This document shows positions 9,051-17,789 of a DNA stretch of 64,000 nt, one piece after another. Position 1 is the stretch's first letter; each line of letters opens with the position of its first letter. Location: positions 1,451,665 through 1,515,664 of the forward strand of contig NZ_CP021850.1 in NCBI RefSeq assembly GCF_002896855.1, written 5' to 3'. The translations under genes and the position numbers were made by a program. Below the pieces are notes generated by a model. That model saw only the letters and a program-made list of their open reading frames with translations, made no database searches and had not been told where the DNA came from. The DNA comes from Clostridium thermosuccinogenes. GTDB taxonomy: Bacteria > Bacillota > Clostridia > Acetivibrionales > DSM-5807.

Positions 9051-9598
9051 TACAATATGAGACACACTGTCTTCCAGCAGTGCACATGCCGAAAAGAATA
9101 AGTGGTATGATGCAAAGCCTTATCCTTTTCGGCTGGTTTGCCATATTGTTCTGAAAAATACCTCTCACTATCCATTTCACTTTTTAGTTTAGCTAAACCG
9201 GACAGGGCTTAAATCAAAATATATTTCTTCCCAATAATCAGCAGACTTTTGGACATTTGTTGACCCCTCTGATTAAAAAGTTACGACAAGATAATTTATC
9301 CTACCGGGAGCATGTAAAATGAAAAAATGGAAATTAAGACTTCACTTTCTTAATAGTGAGGACTATTTGGCACTTTCATAAGTAACGAGAAACCCACTTG
9401 ATTGAATTCCGATTTGGTATCAATCGTGCAAGATTTCGTTTATTGGAGATTATCTGGATTTTTTGTTCAGAATGAATAAATTAGTGTTCCATCTATATGC
9501 TAATAATGTTAATTTTCTATTACAAATCATATCTATTGCTTGATGGGGTTTTCCATAAAATGTATTATATTATTATGGCAAAAAAATTTTAATTTTGC

Positions 9599-9630
9599 TG
9601 TAACATTTTGAATACATTAAATATCTTATA
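9599..9630 (+). promoter_or_regulatory. Candidate ECF-type promoter before the sigma gene
   Basis: TGTAACATTTT at 9599-9609 resembles a -35 element of ECF sigma factors and is shared exactly with the leader of the divergent-strand DUF6147-like gene. A TCTTA block follows at a similar distance in both. This suggests autoregulation of the sigma factor. Confidence 0.4.
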
Positions 9631-9652
9631 TATTTATTGAGGAGTCGAAGAT

Positions 9653-10240
9653 ATGATTTTTATTTTTACGAATGATAGGGACGATGAACGCTATGAGGAC
9701 TCTATACAGGTATTGTTTGAGGAAAATTACGATAGAGCATTCAATACGGCAATAGCTATTCTTTTTAATAAAGAATTGGCTAAGGATGCAGTGCAAGAGG
9801 CATTTACTAGAGCCCTTTTAAAAATAAAAACGCTTAATGATAAAAGCAAATTCAATTCATGGATTTGCTCAATAACTAAAAATATAAGTAAAGACATGCT
9901 CCGGCAAATATGTATACAGAAAGGTAGAAACATATCGATTTATGATGAAGACGGTGATGTTAAAAATATAGTGGAGTTAAGTGATTTCAACGTTCCAGAC
10001 AAAATATGTGAAGATTTGGAGATAAGACGAGAGATAAAAGAATGCATGGGTGAACTGGACATTGACTCACAACAGATTTTAAATTTGAGGTTTTATGAGG
10101 ATCTTACTTATGAGCAAATAGCCGAACATATGAATATAAGTGTTAATACTGTAAAGGTAAAACTTCATAGGGCAAAGCATCGAATGAAAGAAAAGCTGGA
10201 AAAGCATTTTGATTCTAGGGAAGTGAGTAAAAATGTCTAA
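9653..10240 (+). CDS. ECF-type RNA polymerase sigma factor
   Basis: 195 residues with region 2 (YDRAFNTAIAILFNKELAKDAVQEAFTRA, then FNSWICSITKN for -10 recognition) and region 4 (LNLRFYEDLTYEQIAEHMNISVNTVKVKLHRAK, a helix-turn-helix for the -35). Regions 1 and 3 are absent, as in ECF sigmas. ATG at 9653 follows GAGGAG. Its end overlaps the next gene, a probable anti-sigma factor, by 8 bases, a standard pairing in Firmicutes. It should direct polymerase to a small regulon, probably including itself. Confidence 0.93.
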   Translation: MIFIFTNDRDDERYEDSIQVLFEENYDRAFNTAIAILFNKELAKDAVQEAFTRALLKIKTLNDKSKFNSWICSITKNISKDMLRQICIQKGRNISIYDEDGDVKNIVELSDFNVPDKICEDLEIRREIKECMGELDIDSQQILNLRFYEDLTYEQIAEHMNISVNTVKVKLHRAKHRMKEKLEKHFDSREVSKNV

Positions 10241-10999
10241 AGACTTCGATTCTTTTATAAAAGAGTTAGTAAAGGAAAGAATTGAGGAAATGCCGCGACC
10301 TCCAAAAGAGAAAGTGTGGGAGCAAGTAAAAAGCAGGTTAAGAAAAGAACGGAAAAAAGAAAAAAGAAAAAAGAAAAAAGGAGTGCCTTTAAACGGTTAC
10401 GCCTGGCTTTTGTTGCCTGTGTTTTAATTGCATTGTTAACAGGATTATTTGTTAACTTTCAAACTCCCGTTATGGCGTTTACTAATAGAATTATAAAAAG
10501 CATAATAGTGATAACAGAAGATACTATTAAAATCTACAAAAAGGTTAACTCTCCTACAGATGGAAAGACTCCTGACTACCTTTTCGGCAGGGATATTGAC
10601 GATCCAAGGATTGGTGAAGCACAAAAGAAAGTACATTTTAGACTGTTTATGCCGGAATATATACCGAAAGATTTCAAATTAGACAAAGTTGATGTTTTAA
10701 ATAAGTATGAGAAGAAAGAAACCGTTACTTTTTTATATGTAAATACTAACAGTGATAATAAAGATTGTTTTGAAATTACGCAGCGGAGCTTCCCGAATGG
10801 GACAAATGTAGCATTAAACATTAAGAAGGATGAAAATACAAAGATTGAAAATTTAGTCATTGATGGAATAGAATATACTTTGGTGAATCATGAAGAACAT
10901 CTTAATGGGTTATTATGGGATAGCGGTGAAATTGGGTGCGAAATCAATGGTAATATAACCAAGGATGAAATAATAAAGGTAGCAAAGTCAATGAAATAA
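10233..10999 (+). CDS. Anti-sigma factor (DUF4367 type) split by a frame change
   Basis: The gene starts at ATG 10233 inside the sigma gene. The first 48 residues form a short cytosolic region (MSKDFDSFIKELVKER...), ending in a lysine-rich tract, after which frame 0 stops at 10427. The -1 frame then continues to 10999 with a membrane helix (AFVACVLIALLTGLF) and an exported domain ending in the DUF4367 pattern. The switch occurs within four AAAAAAG repeats; one of them is read in frame as A AAA AAG, the classic -1 slippery heptamer. The full product would hold the sigma factor at the membrane. Programmed frameshifting, phase variation or simple mutation are the options. Confidence 0.75.
10353..10380 (+). 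repeat. Heptanucleotide repeat (AAAAAAG)x4 in the anti-sigma gene
   Basis: Four perfect copies of a 7-base unit. Because 7 is not a multiple of 3, gain of one unit or loss of two would join the two reading frames. The third copy (10367-10373) is also in phase as a -1 ribosomal slippage site. Confidence 0.95.
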
Positions 11000-11030
11000 G
11001 GGTGTACAAGTTGTACACCCTATTTTTTAC
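11000..11030 (+). terminator. Terminator of the sigma/anti-sigma operon
   Basis: A near-perfect hairpin GGGTGTACAA/TTGTACACCC with a minimal loop is followed by TATTTTTTA. It stands between the anti-sigma stop and the convergent DUF6147-like gene. Confidence 0.9.
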
Positions 11031-11522
11031 CTAATCTACATATATGTAAGAGGATGTTGAATTTTGTGTTTCAGTTTGTGTACCATACTTGATATAGTGT
11101 ACAGCCCTTGTCCTGTAATAATTTCCATGTTGGAAGCTTGTATTGGCACCTTCAGTTACACTTTTGGAGTTATATTGAGTAAAAGGCCAGCTTTGGACGT
11201 CAATCCACTGTGAACCATCCCATATTTGAAGGTATAGAGTAAGTTTTACTTGGTCTGACAAATAATTGGCTACCGTTGAGCCTTCAAGATATAAATCGCT
11301 TCCCGTATTGTCTATAGAGCAATAGTAGTTATAAAAAAGGCCGCTTGCTCTTTGAACAGATTCATTATCACTATCTGTACTACTACCATGATTGGGATCA
11401 GAGGACTCAATACCTTCAGTTGGCTTTGGAGGACGTTTTGTTTCCTCATTTGCAAATGCTATCTGTTGGAGGGATAGGACTACTAGTACAGTAAAAACAA
11501 CCATTTTGATACACTTGTGCAT
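11031..11522 (-). CDS. Secreted DUF6147-like protein
   Basis: 163 residues from ATG 11522, which has a well-placed AAGGGGAAG; a start 13 codons upstream lacks one. A signal peptide (VVFTVLVVLSLQQIAFA) precedes an acidic, serine-rich linker and a beta-rich domain containing ASGLFYNYYCSIDNTG and LYLQIWDGSQWIDVQSW, the signature I associate with DUF6147 proteins of Clostridia. Role unknown, but exported. The TGTAACATTTT element upstream suggests it may belong to the regulon of the sigma factor encoded next door. Confidence 0.75.
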   Translation of the reverse strand: MHKCIKMVVFTVLVVLSLQQIAFANEETKRPPKPTEGIESSDPNHGSSTDSDNESVQRASGLFYNYYCSIDNTGSDLYLEGSTVANYLSDQVKLTLYLQIWDGSQWIDVQSWPFTQYNSKSVTEGANTSFQHGNYYRTRAVHYIKYGTQTETQNSTSSYIYVD

Positions 11523-11565
11523 TTTAAACTTCCCCTTTCGTGTATAAAAATATTTTTTCAATTAT

Positions 11566-11597
11566 ATTAAGACGAATTAACACTAAAAATGTTACAC
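11566..11597 (-). promoter_or_regulatory. Candidate ECF-type promoter of the DUF6147-like gene
   Basis: On the minus strand TGTAAC and CGTC are 16 bases apart, the usual layout of an ECF promoter. The -35 block TGTAACATTTT is the same as the one before the sigma gene. Confidence 0.45.
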
Positions 11598-11708
11598 TTT
11601 TTCCGAAAATCAATTTGGGGAAATTTACAATAAACCTGTAACAAAATTTACCTCTAGACTGTCTTATAATATAACAAAGAAAAAAATTAACTCTCTTTAC
11701 AAGCGAAA

Positions 11709-11831
11709 GACCAGCTAATTAAAGTCAAGAGTTTTTAAGAAAAAGCTTTATGAATTTTTGAAAACTCCTGACATAGAAAAAATGCATAACAACAAGACCA
11801 CCTTTGCGAAGTAGACATAAAATAGCTGGTC
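11709..11831. other. Nested inverted repeats downstream of the IS110 transposase
   Basis: GACCAGCT at 11709-11716 pairs with AGCTGGTC at 11824-11831. Inside, GTCAAGAGTTTTT (from 11724) pairs with a partner ending at 11772. This may be part of the IS110 right end or an RNA fold. No protein is encoded in 11562-11880. Confidence 0.45.
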
Positions 11832-11880
11832 TAAAATGAAATACTGATCCTTGAAAACTAAACATCAAGTGCAAGTACTG

Positions 11881-13170
11881 CTAAGCTGCTATATGCTTTG
11901 CTGCTAACATCTGAGCATGTTCCTGAGGACTGCGTAACTGGTACGGTTTTCTGTCCCTTAGAACAGCAAAGATGTAAATGATGATCTTACGCATAACTGC
12001 TCCCAAAGCTACCTTCTTAGGTTTGCTCTGGCACTTTTGCTTGTAGAATTCAAGTAATACAGGGTTGCAAGCCTCTTTATTCCGCTTAGTTCGGATATTG
12101 GCAAGAGCAGTTGTAAAAAGAACCCTGCGAAGTAGCCTGGAACCTCTCTTGGACATTTTATTCCGTGTGCCGGTAAATTCTCCAGATTGCATCACAGAGG
12201 GGTCAATGCCAAAGTAAGCAACCAGTTTTCCCGGCTTAGAGAAAGCGGAAAAATCGCCGATTTCTGCAAGAATGGTGGCAGCAGTAAGAAGGCCAATACC
12301 TGGCAGGCTCTGCAAAAGTTCAAGAGTTAATGCTAGCATGGGCATGTCCTTTGCCATATCTTCAGCGATCAATAGATGAATGGTTTTTAGGACCTTCGCC
12401 AAGTTATCTTCCAGAGTTCTGATCATGGATATGTAGACACCCAGCATAGCAACGTTCGAGGAATTATGAACAGTCAAAGGCGCAAACTCTCTGGCTTTGG
12501 AGACCAAAAGATTATACTTTGCAGTTGACCACTTAAGGCTTCTGCGAGAATTCTTCTGGATCAGTGCAATCAACTTGTTCCTGTTCGCTTTAAGAATATG
12601 CGCAGGCGTAGGATATTTCTCCAATACTGCAAGAGCAGCCTTTGAAAAGATGTTGGGGAATACATCCTTAAAGTTTAACATGAGTTGGTCAACAATACCC
12701 GTAAGCCTGTTTTTGTAGGCAGTAAGTTCGTCAGAGAGCTTGTAGTACTGTCGGCAAAGGCTTCGCAGACATTCAATATCCTCATCGGGGATATTAGTAG
12801 TTTTAAGCTCCTGAAATCTGTATAGCAGGGCAATTTTCCGGGCATCAACTTTATCATTTTTCACTTTCCTGATTCCAATATTTTTGATAGAATCAGTTTG
12901 GATGGGGTTTATGATGGAAACCTCAAATCCAGCTTTACAAAGTGAATGGAAAAGGATTTTGTGATAGTGCCCGGTGGATTCCATGACGACGAAAGGCCTA
13001 GAATCAAAGTCCTTTTCCGTTTTTTTCAGTAATTTAACGGCTCTTTCAACGTCAGAACTGGAATCATGGCGGATCTTCATGCGGGCAATTACTTCATTGG
13101 ATGGAGAAAGAATTGCCATCTCACTAAAGAATTTACCTACATCGATTCCTGCCATAGGTCTGAAATTCAT
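11881..13170 (-). CDS. IS110-family transposase (DEDD recombinase)
   Basis: 429 residues from ATG 13170, which follows AAGGAGGC; the frame is open 41 codons further up but with no ribosome binding site. The N-terminal RuvC-like domain shows AGIDVGK and KNDKVDARKIALL, the acidic residues of the DEDD site. A coiled region follows, and the C-terminal Tnp domain has LLQSLPGIGLLTAATILAEIGDF and the serine-bearing segment YFGIDPSVMQSGEF. Family members insert and excise without DNA hairpins and are guided by an RNA made from their own non-coding end. The gene looks intact. Confidence 0.92.
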   Translation of the reverse strand: MNFRPMAGIDVGKFFSEMAILSPSNEVIARMKIRHDSSSDVERAVKLLKKTEKDFDSRPFVVMESTGHYHKILFHSLCKAGFEVSIINPIQTDSIKNIGIRKVKNDKVDARKIALLYRFQELKTTNIPDEDIECLRSLCRQYYKLSDELTAYKNRLTGIVDQLMLNFKDVFPNIFSKAALAVLEKYPTPAHILKANRNKLIALIQKNSRRSLKWSTAKYNLLVSKAREFAPLTVHNSSNVAMLGVYISMIRTLEDNLAKVLKTIHLLIAEDMAKDMPMLALTLELLQSLPGIGLLTAATILAEIGDFSAFSKPGKLVAYFGIDPSVMQSGEFTGTRNKMSKRGSRLLRRVLFTTALANIRTKRNKEACNPVLLEFYKQKCQSKPKKVALGAVMRKIIIYIFAVLRDRKPYQLRSPQEHAQMLAAKHIAA

Positions 13171-13400
13171 AAAAAATGCCTCCTTTACAAGATGAATGGA
13201 CTTAAAAGTCTCCATTCCTTCCCATGTAAGCAAACAACCTTGCATGTGACACGAGGAACCAGCTATAAAGCTGGCCTCAACCAGCCAAATCATGTAGACT
13301 TACCGGAATGGATAAATACTCTTTTTTACGGGTAATCGGCCCGTTAGGGCCCGTCCCAGGAGGTGCCGCAAACACCTTCCAAGTCCGGATGATATTATAC
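13171..13400 (-). ncRNA. Candidate IS110 guide (bridge) RNA region
   Basis: The 5' non-coding end of the IS110 gene is rich in hairpins: GAGGCCAGC against GCTGG..CCTC around 13262-13290, GGCCC/GGGCC with a four-base loop at 13338-13351, and AGGTG/CACCT at 13361-13377. In experimentally studied IS110 elements this side encodes the bridge RNA with target- and donor-binding loops. I infer the RNA from position and structure; I could not define its exact ends or guide loops. Confidence 0.45.
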
Positions 13401-13744
13401 ATGATTGTCAAAGTTCAGGCCAACAAACGCTGGCATAATGGCTAAGATGTGAAGCCGGATGATGTGCTTGATGTTTGGAAAAGAATAAAATTTGAAGTGT
13501 TATGTTAACTATGACTTTTAATGGGTCGAACAGTGGCTTTGGTCACTGATTTAATACAAAATAATTGTACAAGGAGGTGGACAAGCTATGTTACATATAA
13601 GGTCACCTGACAAGTTAAAAAGGCTCTTGCATATCCCCATATCTTGACCCCTCAAAAGTCTTATGATTGTGTGGATATTTAAGAACCTTTAACCCTATTA
13701 TACGTCAGTGTTTCACTTGGTGCAACGAAAATTTTTTAAAAAGA
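13401..13744. other. Intergenic DNA with one well-initiated short frame
   Basis: Between the IS110 end and DDE IS copy A. The only gene-like signal is the 19-codon frame at 13588-13647. Confidence 0.5.
13588..13647 (+). CDS. 19-codon frame behind a strong ribosome binding site
   Basis: AAGGAGGTGG lies 7 bases before ATG 13588; the peptide is MLHIRSPDKLKRLLHIPIS. This may be the surviving start of a gene cut off by a neighbouring insertion, or a true micro-protein. No family recognised. Confidence 0.3.
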   Translation: MLHIRSPDKLKRLLHIPIS

Positions 13745-13846
13745 TAGTGTAAAGTAGCTTATGAAAAACGCAGGCAGCCACTATCAAGACAAAAGTGCAC
13801 ATTGAAAAGTGAAAAATGTACTGAGTTTCCGCATTTATTCCATGGT

Positions 13847-13982
13847 CCTCTTGACAATGAACCTCTTCCGGCATGATGAAAGGCGTCACGGCCTCACCCA
13901 TGCTGAACAAGGTGTAGGGCTCTGGAGGATGGATGATGCTAGGCAGGATAGCCTAACATGCCGGATACTCATTATCAAGAGG
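13847..13982 (-). ncRNA. Conserved structured element, copy A (3' end of DDE IS)
   Basis: Downstream of the transposase stop, a 15-base outer stem (CCTCTTGATAATGAG against TTCATTGTCAAGAGG) encloses an inner stem CCGGCATG/CATGCCGG and a loop holding TTGTTCAGCATGGG. Two other copies (34394-34529 and 25530-25668) keep the pairing although bases differ. It may act as RNA or as a DNA hairpin recognised by the transposase. Confidence 0.6.
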
Positions 13983-14002
13983 CTTTCGCAGCATAAACGC
14001 TG

Positions 14003-15436
14003 CTAGGAGGCTTGCTTTGAAAGTATGAGTAGTTGAGAGAGCTCGATTAGCTTCTGCCACTTACCGGGAATGTTGGGAATGGATTCGAGTTCCGGGATAG
14101 AGTTCAAAGGCTGCCAGTAAGTATAGGAGTGGGGCCGCAGGAAATTGTAATAGGCGACAAACAGAGCAACATGAGTATTGGAGCCTTCTGCACTACCGTA
14201 ACCATTCGTGACCTGATAAGAGAACTTGAAGGTCCGGTTAAGGCGTTCGATTATCTGTTTCAGCCAGCGGTATTCAGTTGATACTGGATCATCATTGGTA
14301 AGCCCGATGACCTGGATCAGGTTGAAATCCATACCTTGCAGCATGAATTGTTGCTGAGCGAGCTTGTAGGCAGTATAGCCGTCAGCAGCGAACTTGAGGG
14401 CCATACCAGGGAACTCTTTGAACTTGGCAAAGGCCATACGCATTGCAAGGATGCAAGGACCTACATCACGGGTACTGGATATTTGATATCCGAGGATGGA
14501 CTTTTTAATAGCATCCACGATGAACCAGACATAGTGGCGGACACCTTTCACTTTTGTATAGGTTTCATCTGCAGCTAGGTAGTTAGTAGGCTTGTAGTCG
14601 AAATTATCTACGAAAGGTTTCACAATGGCAGCAGCAGTCTTGGCATAGTTAGCAACCATGGTATGGGAGATTTTAACCTGGTGCACTTCCCAGAGAGCTC
14701 TGGCAGTGGCCCGTGTAGACAGCCCCAGGTTGACGTTGTAAGTCAAGCAAAGCCCCATGATGTGAGAGGAAAAATTCCTGAAGGTAAGGTTTGTAGCACC
14801 TTTGGGCATGGAGGATAAATCCATCTTAAAGAAGTCAATGGTGAATTCCCGGTAAATGTAGTGGAGCTTAAACTTATGCTTGTCCTGCTGATATTCTGCT
14901 TGATCTTCAGGCGATAATCTGTTTAGGGCATCAAGATAATAAGGACAGCTTTTGTTAACGCACTTGTGAATGTTGAAATGCTTTCGATCCTTCTTCTTGA
15001 CAAGGATATGGCCGCAGTATGGACAGACAAGGGCACCAATTTTGAAGTCGTTTTTATCCTTGTTGAATCTAAGTCCGCAAACCTTGCACAGAAGTTGTCC
15101 ACGGCCGCCGGTATTGTTATAGAGGTAGTCGTGGGGTGCACCGCAGCGATGGCATACAGTATCGGTAGGCACGGGATTGCTGCCACGGGACTTGACTGGC
15201 TTAAGATTCTTGCCGTGATTAAATTTGTATTCATCAAGCAGAACTGTGTAATTCAACCTTTCAGGCTGCTTGATGACAGGGAGCTTATCGATAGTGAGCT
15301 TGTTGTATTTAGGGCTTGTAACATCGTATTTTGGAGACTTGAGAGGTATATTTTTCACTATGAACAAAAGCAATTGTTGGATTTGTAAAAGTAAAAATTG
15401 ATTATATGCTACTAAAACTGATATAATTGAGTTCAA
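14003..15436 (-). CDS. Zinc-ribbon DDE transposase, copy A
   Basis: 477 residues. An N-terminal hydrophobic stretch is followed by two zinc-ribbon clusters (CHRCGAPHDYL...LLCKVCG and CPYCGHILVKKK...HKCVNKSCPYY). A helix-turn-helix region (TRATARALWEVHQVKISHTMV) comes next, then an IS6-like DDE core with LAADETYTKVKG, FAADGYTAYKLA and the glutamate near LKQIIERLNRTFK. Copy B at 32940 is about nine-tenths identical by eye. I cannot place it in an ISfinder family with confidence. The frame is intact. Confidence 0.85.
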   Translation of the reverse strand: MNSIISVLVAYNQFLLLQIQQLLLFIVKNIPLKSPKYDVTSPKYNKLTIDKLPVIKQPERLNYTVLLDEYKFNHGKNLKPVKSRGSNPVPTDTVCHRCGAPHDYLYNNTGGRGQLLCKVCGLRFNKDKNDFKIGALVCPYCGHILVKKKDRKHFNIHKCVNKSCPYYLDALNRLSPEDQAEYQQDKHKFKLHYIYREFTIDFFKMDLSSMPKGATNLTFRNFSSHIMGLCLTYNVNLGLSTRATARALWEVHQVKISHTMVANYAKTAAAIVKPFVDNFDYKPTNYLAADETYTKVKGVRHYVWFIVDAIKKSILGYQISSTRDVGPCILAMRMAFAKFKEFPGMALKFAADGYTAYKLAQQQFMLQGMDFNLIQVIGLTNDDPVSTEYRWLKQIIERLNRTFKFSYQVTNGYGSAEGSNTHVALFVAYYNFLRPHSYTYWQPLNSIPELESIPNIPGKWQKLIELSQLLILSKQAS

Positions 15437-15613
15437 ACAATGACACTTCCTTTCTGGGTTGTTGGTGTTGTAGCAGACTCAATTATACCAGAAAAGAGGG
15501 GGTCATTGTTTTTTTGTTACAAAAAACAATGAAATCCTTGATATATCAAGTTTAAGAGTCTATTTCTATGTAAATAGATTAACACTACGATTAAAAATAG
15601 GGAGGTATATTTT

Positions 15614-16642
15614 ATGAAATTTTCATTGAAGGCTTTGCGTAAAATAGCAAACTTATCATTAGTAATTTCCTTGCTCTTTTCATTAACTCTGCCAGCTAGT
15701 GCAGCAACTGAGGAAGAATTACTGGAAAAGGTTACCGGAGACACAATAAATGCGGGAATTCCTAAACAGATAATTTCATCTACTGAAAAACTCCTTAGCC
15801 AAACTACAGGTACTACAGACGTGTCATATCATGTCATGACAAAGGAAGAACTGATTGCCGAGGGCTTAACAGAAGAGCAAGCAGAAACAACCTATGAAGT
15901 TGGTAGAATTATTAAGGAAATGGAGGTAACAGGTCAGAAAATTGATTTGGTTAACGGGAAGGTTACTATAATCAATCCAGCAGATATGAAACAGTCAATA
16001 TCAAAGAAAGATGAAGCATATATTATAAAATTCTTTGAGGAAGGATTGAAAAAGCCGAAAGTTTCAAGGAAGGATAAAATTGAAAAAATTAATAGGCTTC
16101 TTAATGAAAATCCAGGTCGATCTGAATTTAAAGCTACATTTGACGACGGTTCATGGATTAGAGTTAGAGAAAAGCTAAATAGGGTCGATACAATTGATAG
16201 TGATAGTGTAAACACGTACGAAACAGTTGAAACATTGGATGAAAGCATCTTAAGTCTAGGTAACGGAACATTTATAAGAGAATTTTTATGGACAGAATCA
16301 GGAACTGGTTATTTTACTGAGCAAAAAATGGTTTACAATTTTACAATACAGAATGATAATTATGACGTGTATTTGAACTCTTGTGTAGGCTCTGTAAAAA
16401 GTTCCAATGTTTTCACTCTTGTAAGTTTGGATGATGATGTAGATGTGGGAGAAACGCATTATGATGAAAATCCTGATATTTGGACGCAAGGTCATGTTCA
16501 AGTTGTGTGGAAGTGCAGCGGTAGTGTTAGTGGAACATTATTTGGGGTTTTCTCTATCGGATTTGAAACGGGACAAACATGGACTCAAATTCAACAGGTA
16601 GCTATCAGCCTTGCCGCTCGTCACCACTACTGCGTATTCTAA
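15614..16642 (+). CDS. Secreted hypothetical protein, first gene of an exported trio
   Basis: 342 residues with a classic signal peptide (LSLVISLLFSLTLPASA, cleavage near AAA/TEEE), a helical acidic middle with repeated glutamate-lysine runs, and a beta-rich C-terminal half with FTIQNDNYDVYLNSC and WTQGHVQVVWKCSG, where two cysteines could form a disulphide. GGGAGG precedes the ATG. The left end of DDE IS copy A lies only 26 bases upstream and may have replaced its promoter. It is followed in the same direction by a subtilase and a lipoprotein. No family recognised. Confidence 0.7.
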   Translation: MKFSLKALRKIANLSLVISLLFSLTLPASAATEEELLEKVTGDTINAGIPKQIISSTEKLLSQTTGTTDVSYHVMTKEELIAEGLTEEQAETTYEVGRIIKEMEVTGQKIDLVNGKVTIINPADMKQSISKKDEAYIIKFFEEGLKKPKVSRKDKIEKINRLLNENPGRSEFKATFDDGSWIRVREKLNRVDTIDSDSVNTYETVETLDESILSLGNGTFIREFLWTESGTGYFTEQKMVYNFTIQNDNYDVYLNSCVGSVKSSNVFTLVSLDDDVDVGETHYDENPDIWTQGHVQVVWKCSGSVSGTLFGVFSIGFETGQTWTQIQQVAISLAARHHYCVF

Positions 16643-16653
16643 TGATATTGTGA

Positions 16654-16683
16654 GAAACGGGGTTGCAATATCAACCCCGTTTC
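16654..16683 (+). terminator. Intercistronic hairpin between secreted protein and subtilase
   Basis: A perfect 12-base stem (GAAACGGGGTTG/CAACCCCGTTTC) with a 6-base loop. It has no long T-run, so partial termination or protection of the upstream mRNA is likelier than full termination. Confidence 0.7.
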
Positions 16684-16730
16684 CTATTGAATTAGGAACT
16701 CGATTACTAAATAGATTTAAGGTGATGTTA

Positions 16731-17666
16731 ATGAGGAAAAAGTCTCTTGTTTTAATTATATGTTTTTTAGGTGCTATACTAACGTTATGCTCTTGGATGT
16801 TTTGCAGACAGCATATCATATTTGAAGCTAGTGAAAACTCAGAATGGCCATATGATGCAATTAAATATGTAGACATTAGTGATGTACCGCACAACAAATT
16901 AAACATTGCAATTATTGATACGGGAATAGATTTAACGCAGCCCGACTTTCAAAGAATTCATATAAAAACATACAGCGTATTAAATGAAAATGAGCCAGAT
17001 AATGATAATGAACATGGGACAATGGTAGCTAAATTAATATGTAATAGCAAACTTATAAATCAAAAAAATGCAAACATTACAAGTAATATAACATTTCATG
17101 TTATTGATATTGGTGATGGAAAAAATTTAACTATTCAAAAACTCGTAGATGGAATAGATCTTGCATTGAAGTTAAAAGTGGACATAATCAATTTGAGTTT
17201 AGGCACATATAAGAATGATGAAACGCTTAAAGCTAAAATACAAGAAGTAGTTGATGAAAGAATTATTATAGTTTGCGCAAGTGGAGATGATGCTACTAAA
17301 CAATATTTGTATCCTGCATCATATGAAGGTGTGATTTCGGTTTCATGTACAGATATGAACAATGTTAATCTTTTAAACAATAATATGAATGATAAAATAA
17401 TTGTTTGTGCACCAGGAGAAAAAATTCCTGTTGGTGAAAACAGTGGTAAAATTAAAATCACGAATGGCTCTTCGGCTGCGTCAGCTATAGTTACAGATGT
17501 AATCATTGTACTAAAATCTATCAAGCCATCTTTGAATTCTTATGACATAATAGATATTTTTAAAAAGACTTCAATGGATTTAGGTGATAAAGGTAGAGAT
17601 GAAATATACGGCTATGGTTTAGTAAATTTTAAGGACTGCATAATGTATGTAAAATCATCATTATAA
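16731..17666 (+). CDS. Membrane-anchored subtilisin-like serine protease
   Basis: 311 residues from ATG 16731 (AAGGTG six bases upstream). One N-terminal membrane helix (LVLIICFLGAILTLCSWMF) anchors an S8 peptidase domain with the triad in order: aspartate in IAIIDTGIDL, histidine in NEHGTMVAKL, serine in TNGSSAASAIV. The oxyanion asparagine region is altered (VCASGDDATK). It lacks the long prodomain of secreted subtilisins. It probably works outside the membrane on an exported substrate; the proteins encoded on each side are candidates. Confidence 0.85.
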   Translation: MRKKSLVLIICFLGAILTLCSWMFCRQHIIFEASENSEWPYDAIKYVDISDVPHNKLNIAIIDTGIDLTQPDFQRIHIKTYSVLNENEPDNDNEHGTMVAKLICNSKLINQKNANITSNITFHVIDIGDGKNLTIQKLVDGIDLALKLKVDIINLSLGTYKNDETLKAKIQEVVDERIIIVCASGDDATKQYLYPASYEGVISVSCTDMNNVNLLNNNMNDKIIVCAPGEKIPVGENSGKIKITNGSSAASAIVTDVIIVLKSIKPSLNSYDIIDIFKKTSMDLGDKGRDEIYGYGLVNFKDCIMYVKSSL

Positions 17667-17789
17667 TACACTTTTTAACATAGCATATCATTGGATGTTT
17701 AGGTTTATTGAGTAAGCTGATGTATGGGTATAAAGCAACTTAGTAAACATGCAGAGTTAATTATAACATTACGGAAAGGAAGAATTATT

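Larger units (their letters stand above)
13745..15587 (-). mobile_element. DDE insertion sequence, copy A
   Basis: About 1843 bp on the minus strand, bounded by imperfect inverted repeats starting TAGTGT (TAGTGTTAATCTAT at 15587 inward; TAGTGTAAAGTAG at 13745). The homologous copy B at 32791-34631 has nearly the same length and end sequences, which supports these limits. No target duplication is visible. Confidence 0.75.

Noticed and set aside
8992-9180. Minus-strand 62-codon frame
   Set aside because: No binding site, no family, and it covers one of the repeated GTTATCCCGA motifs.
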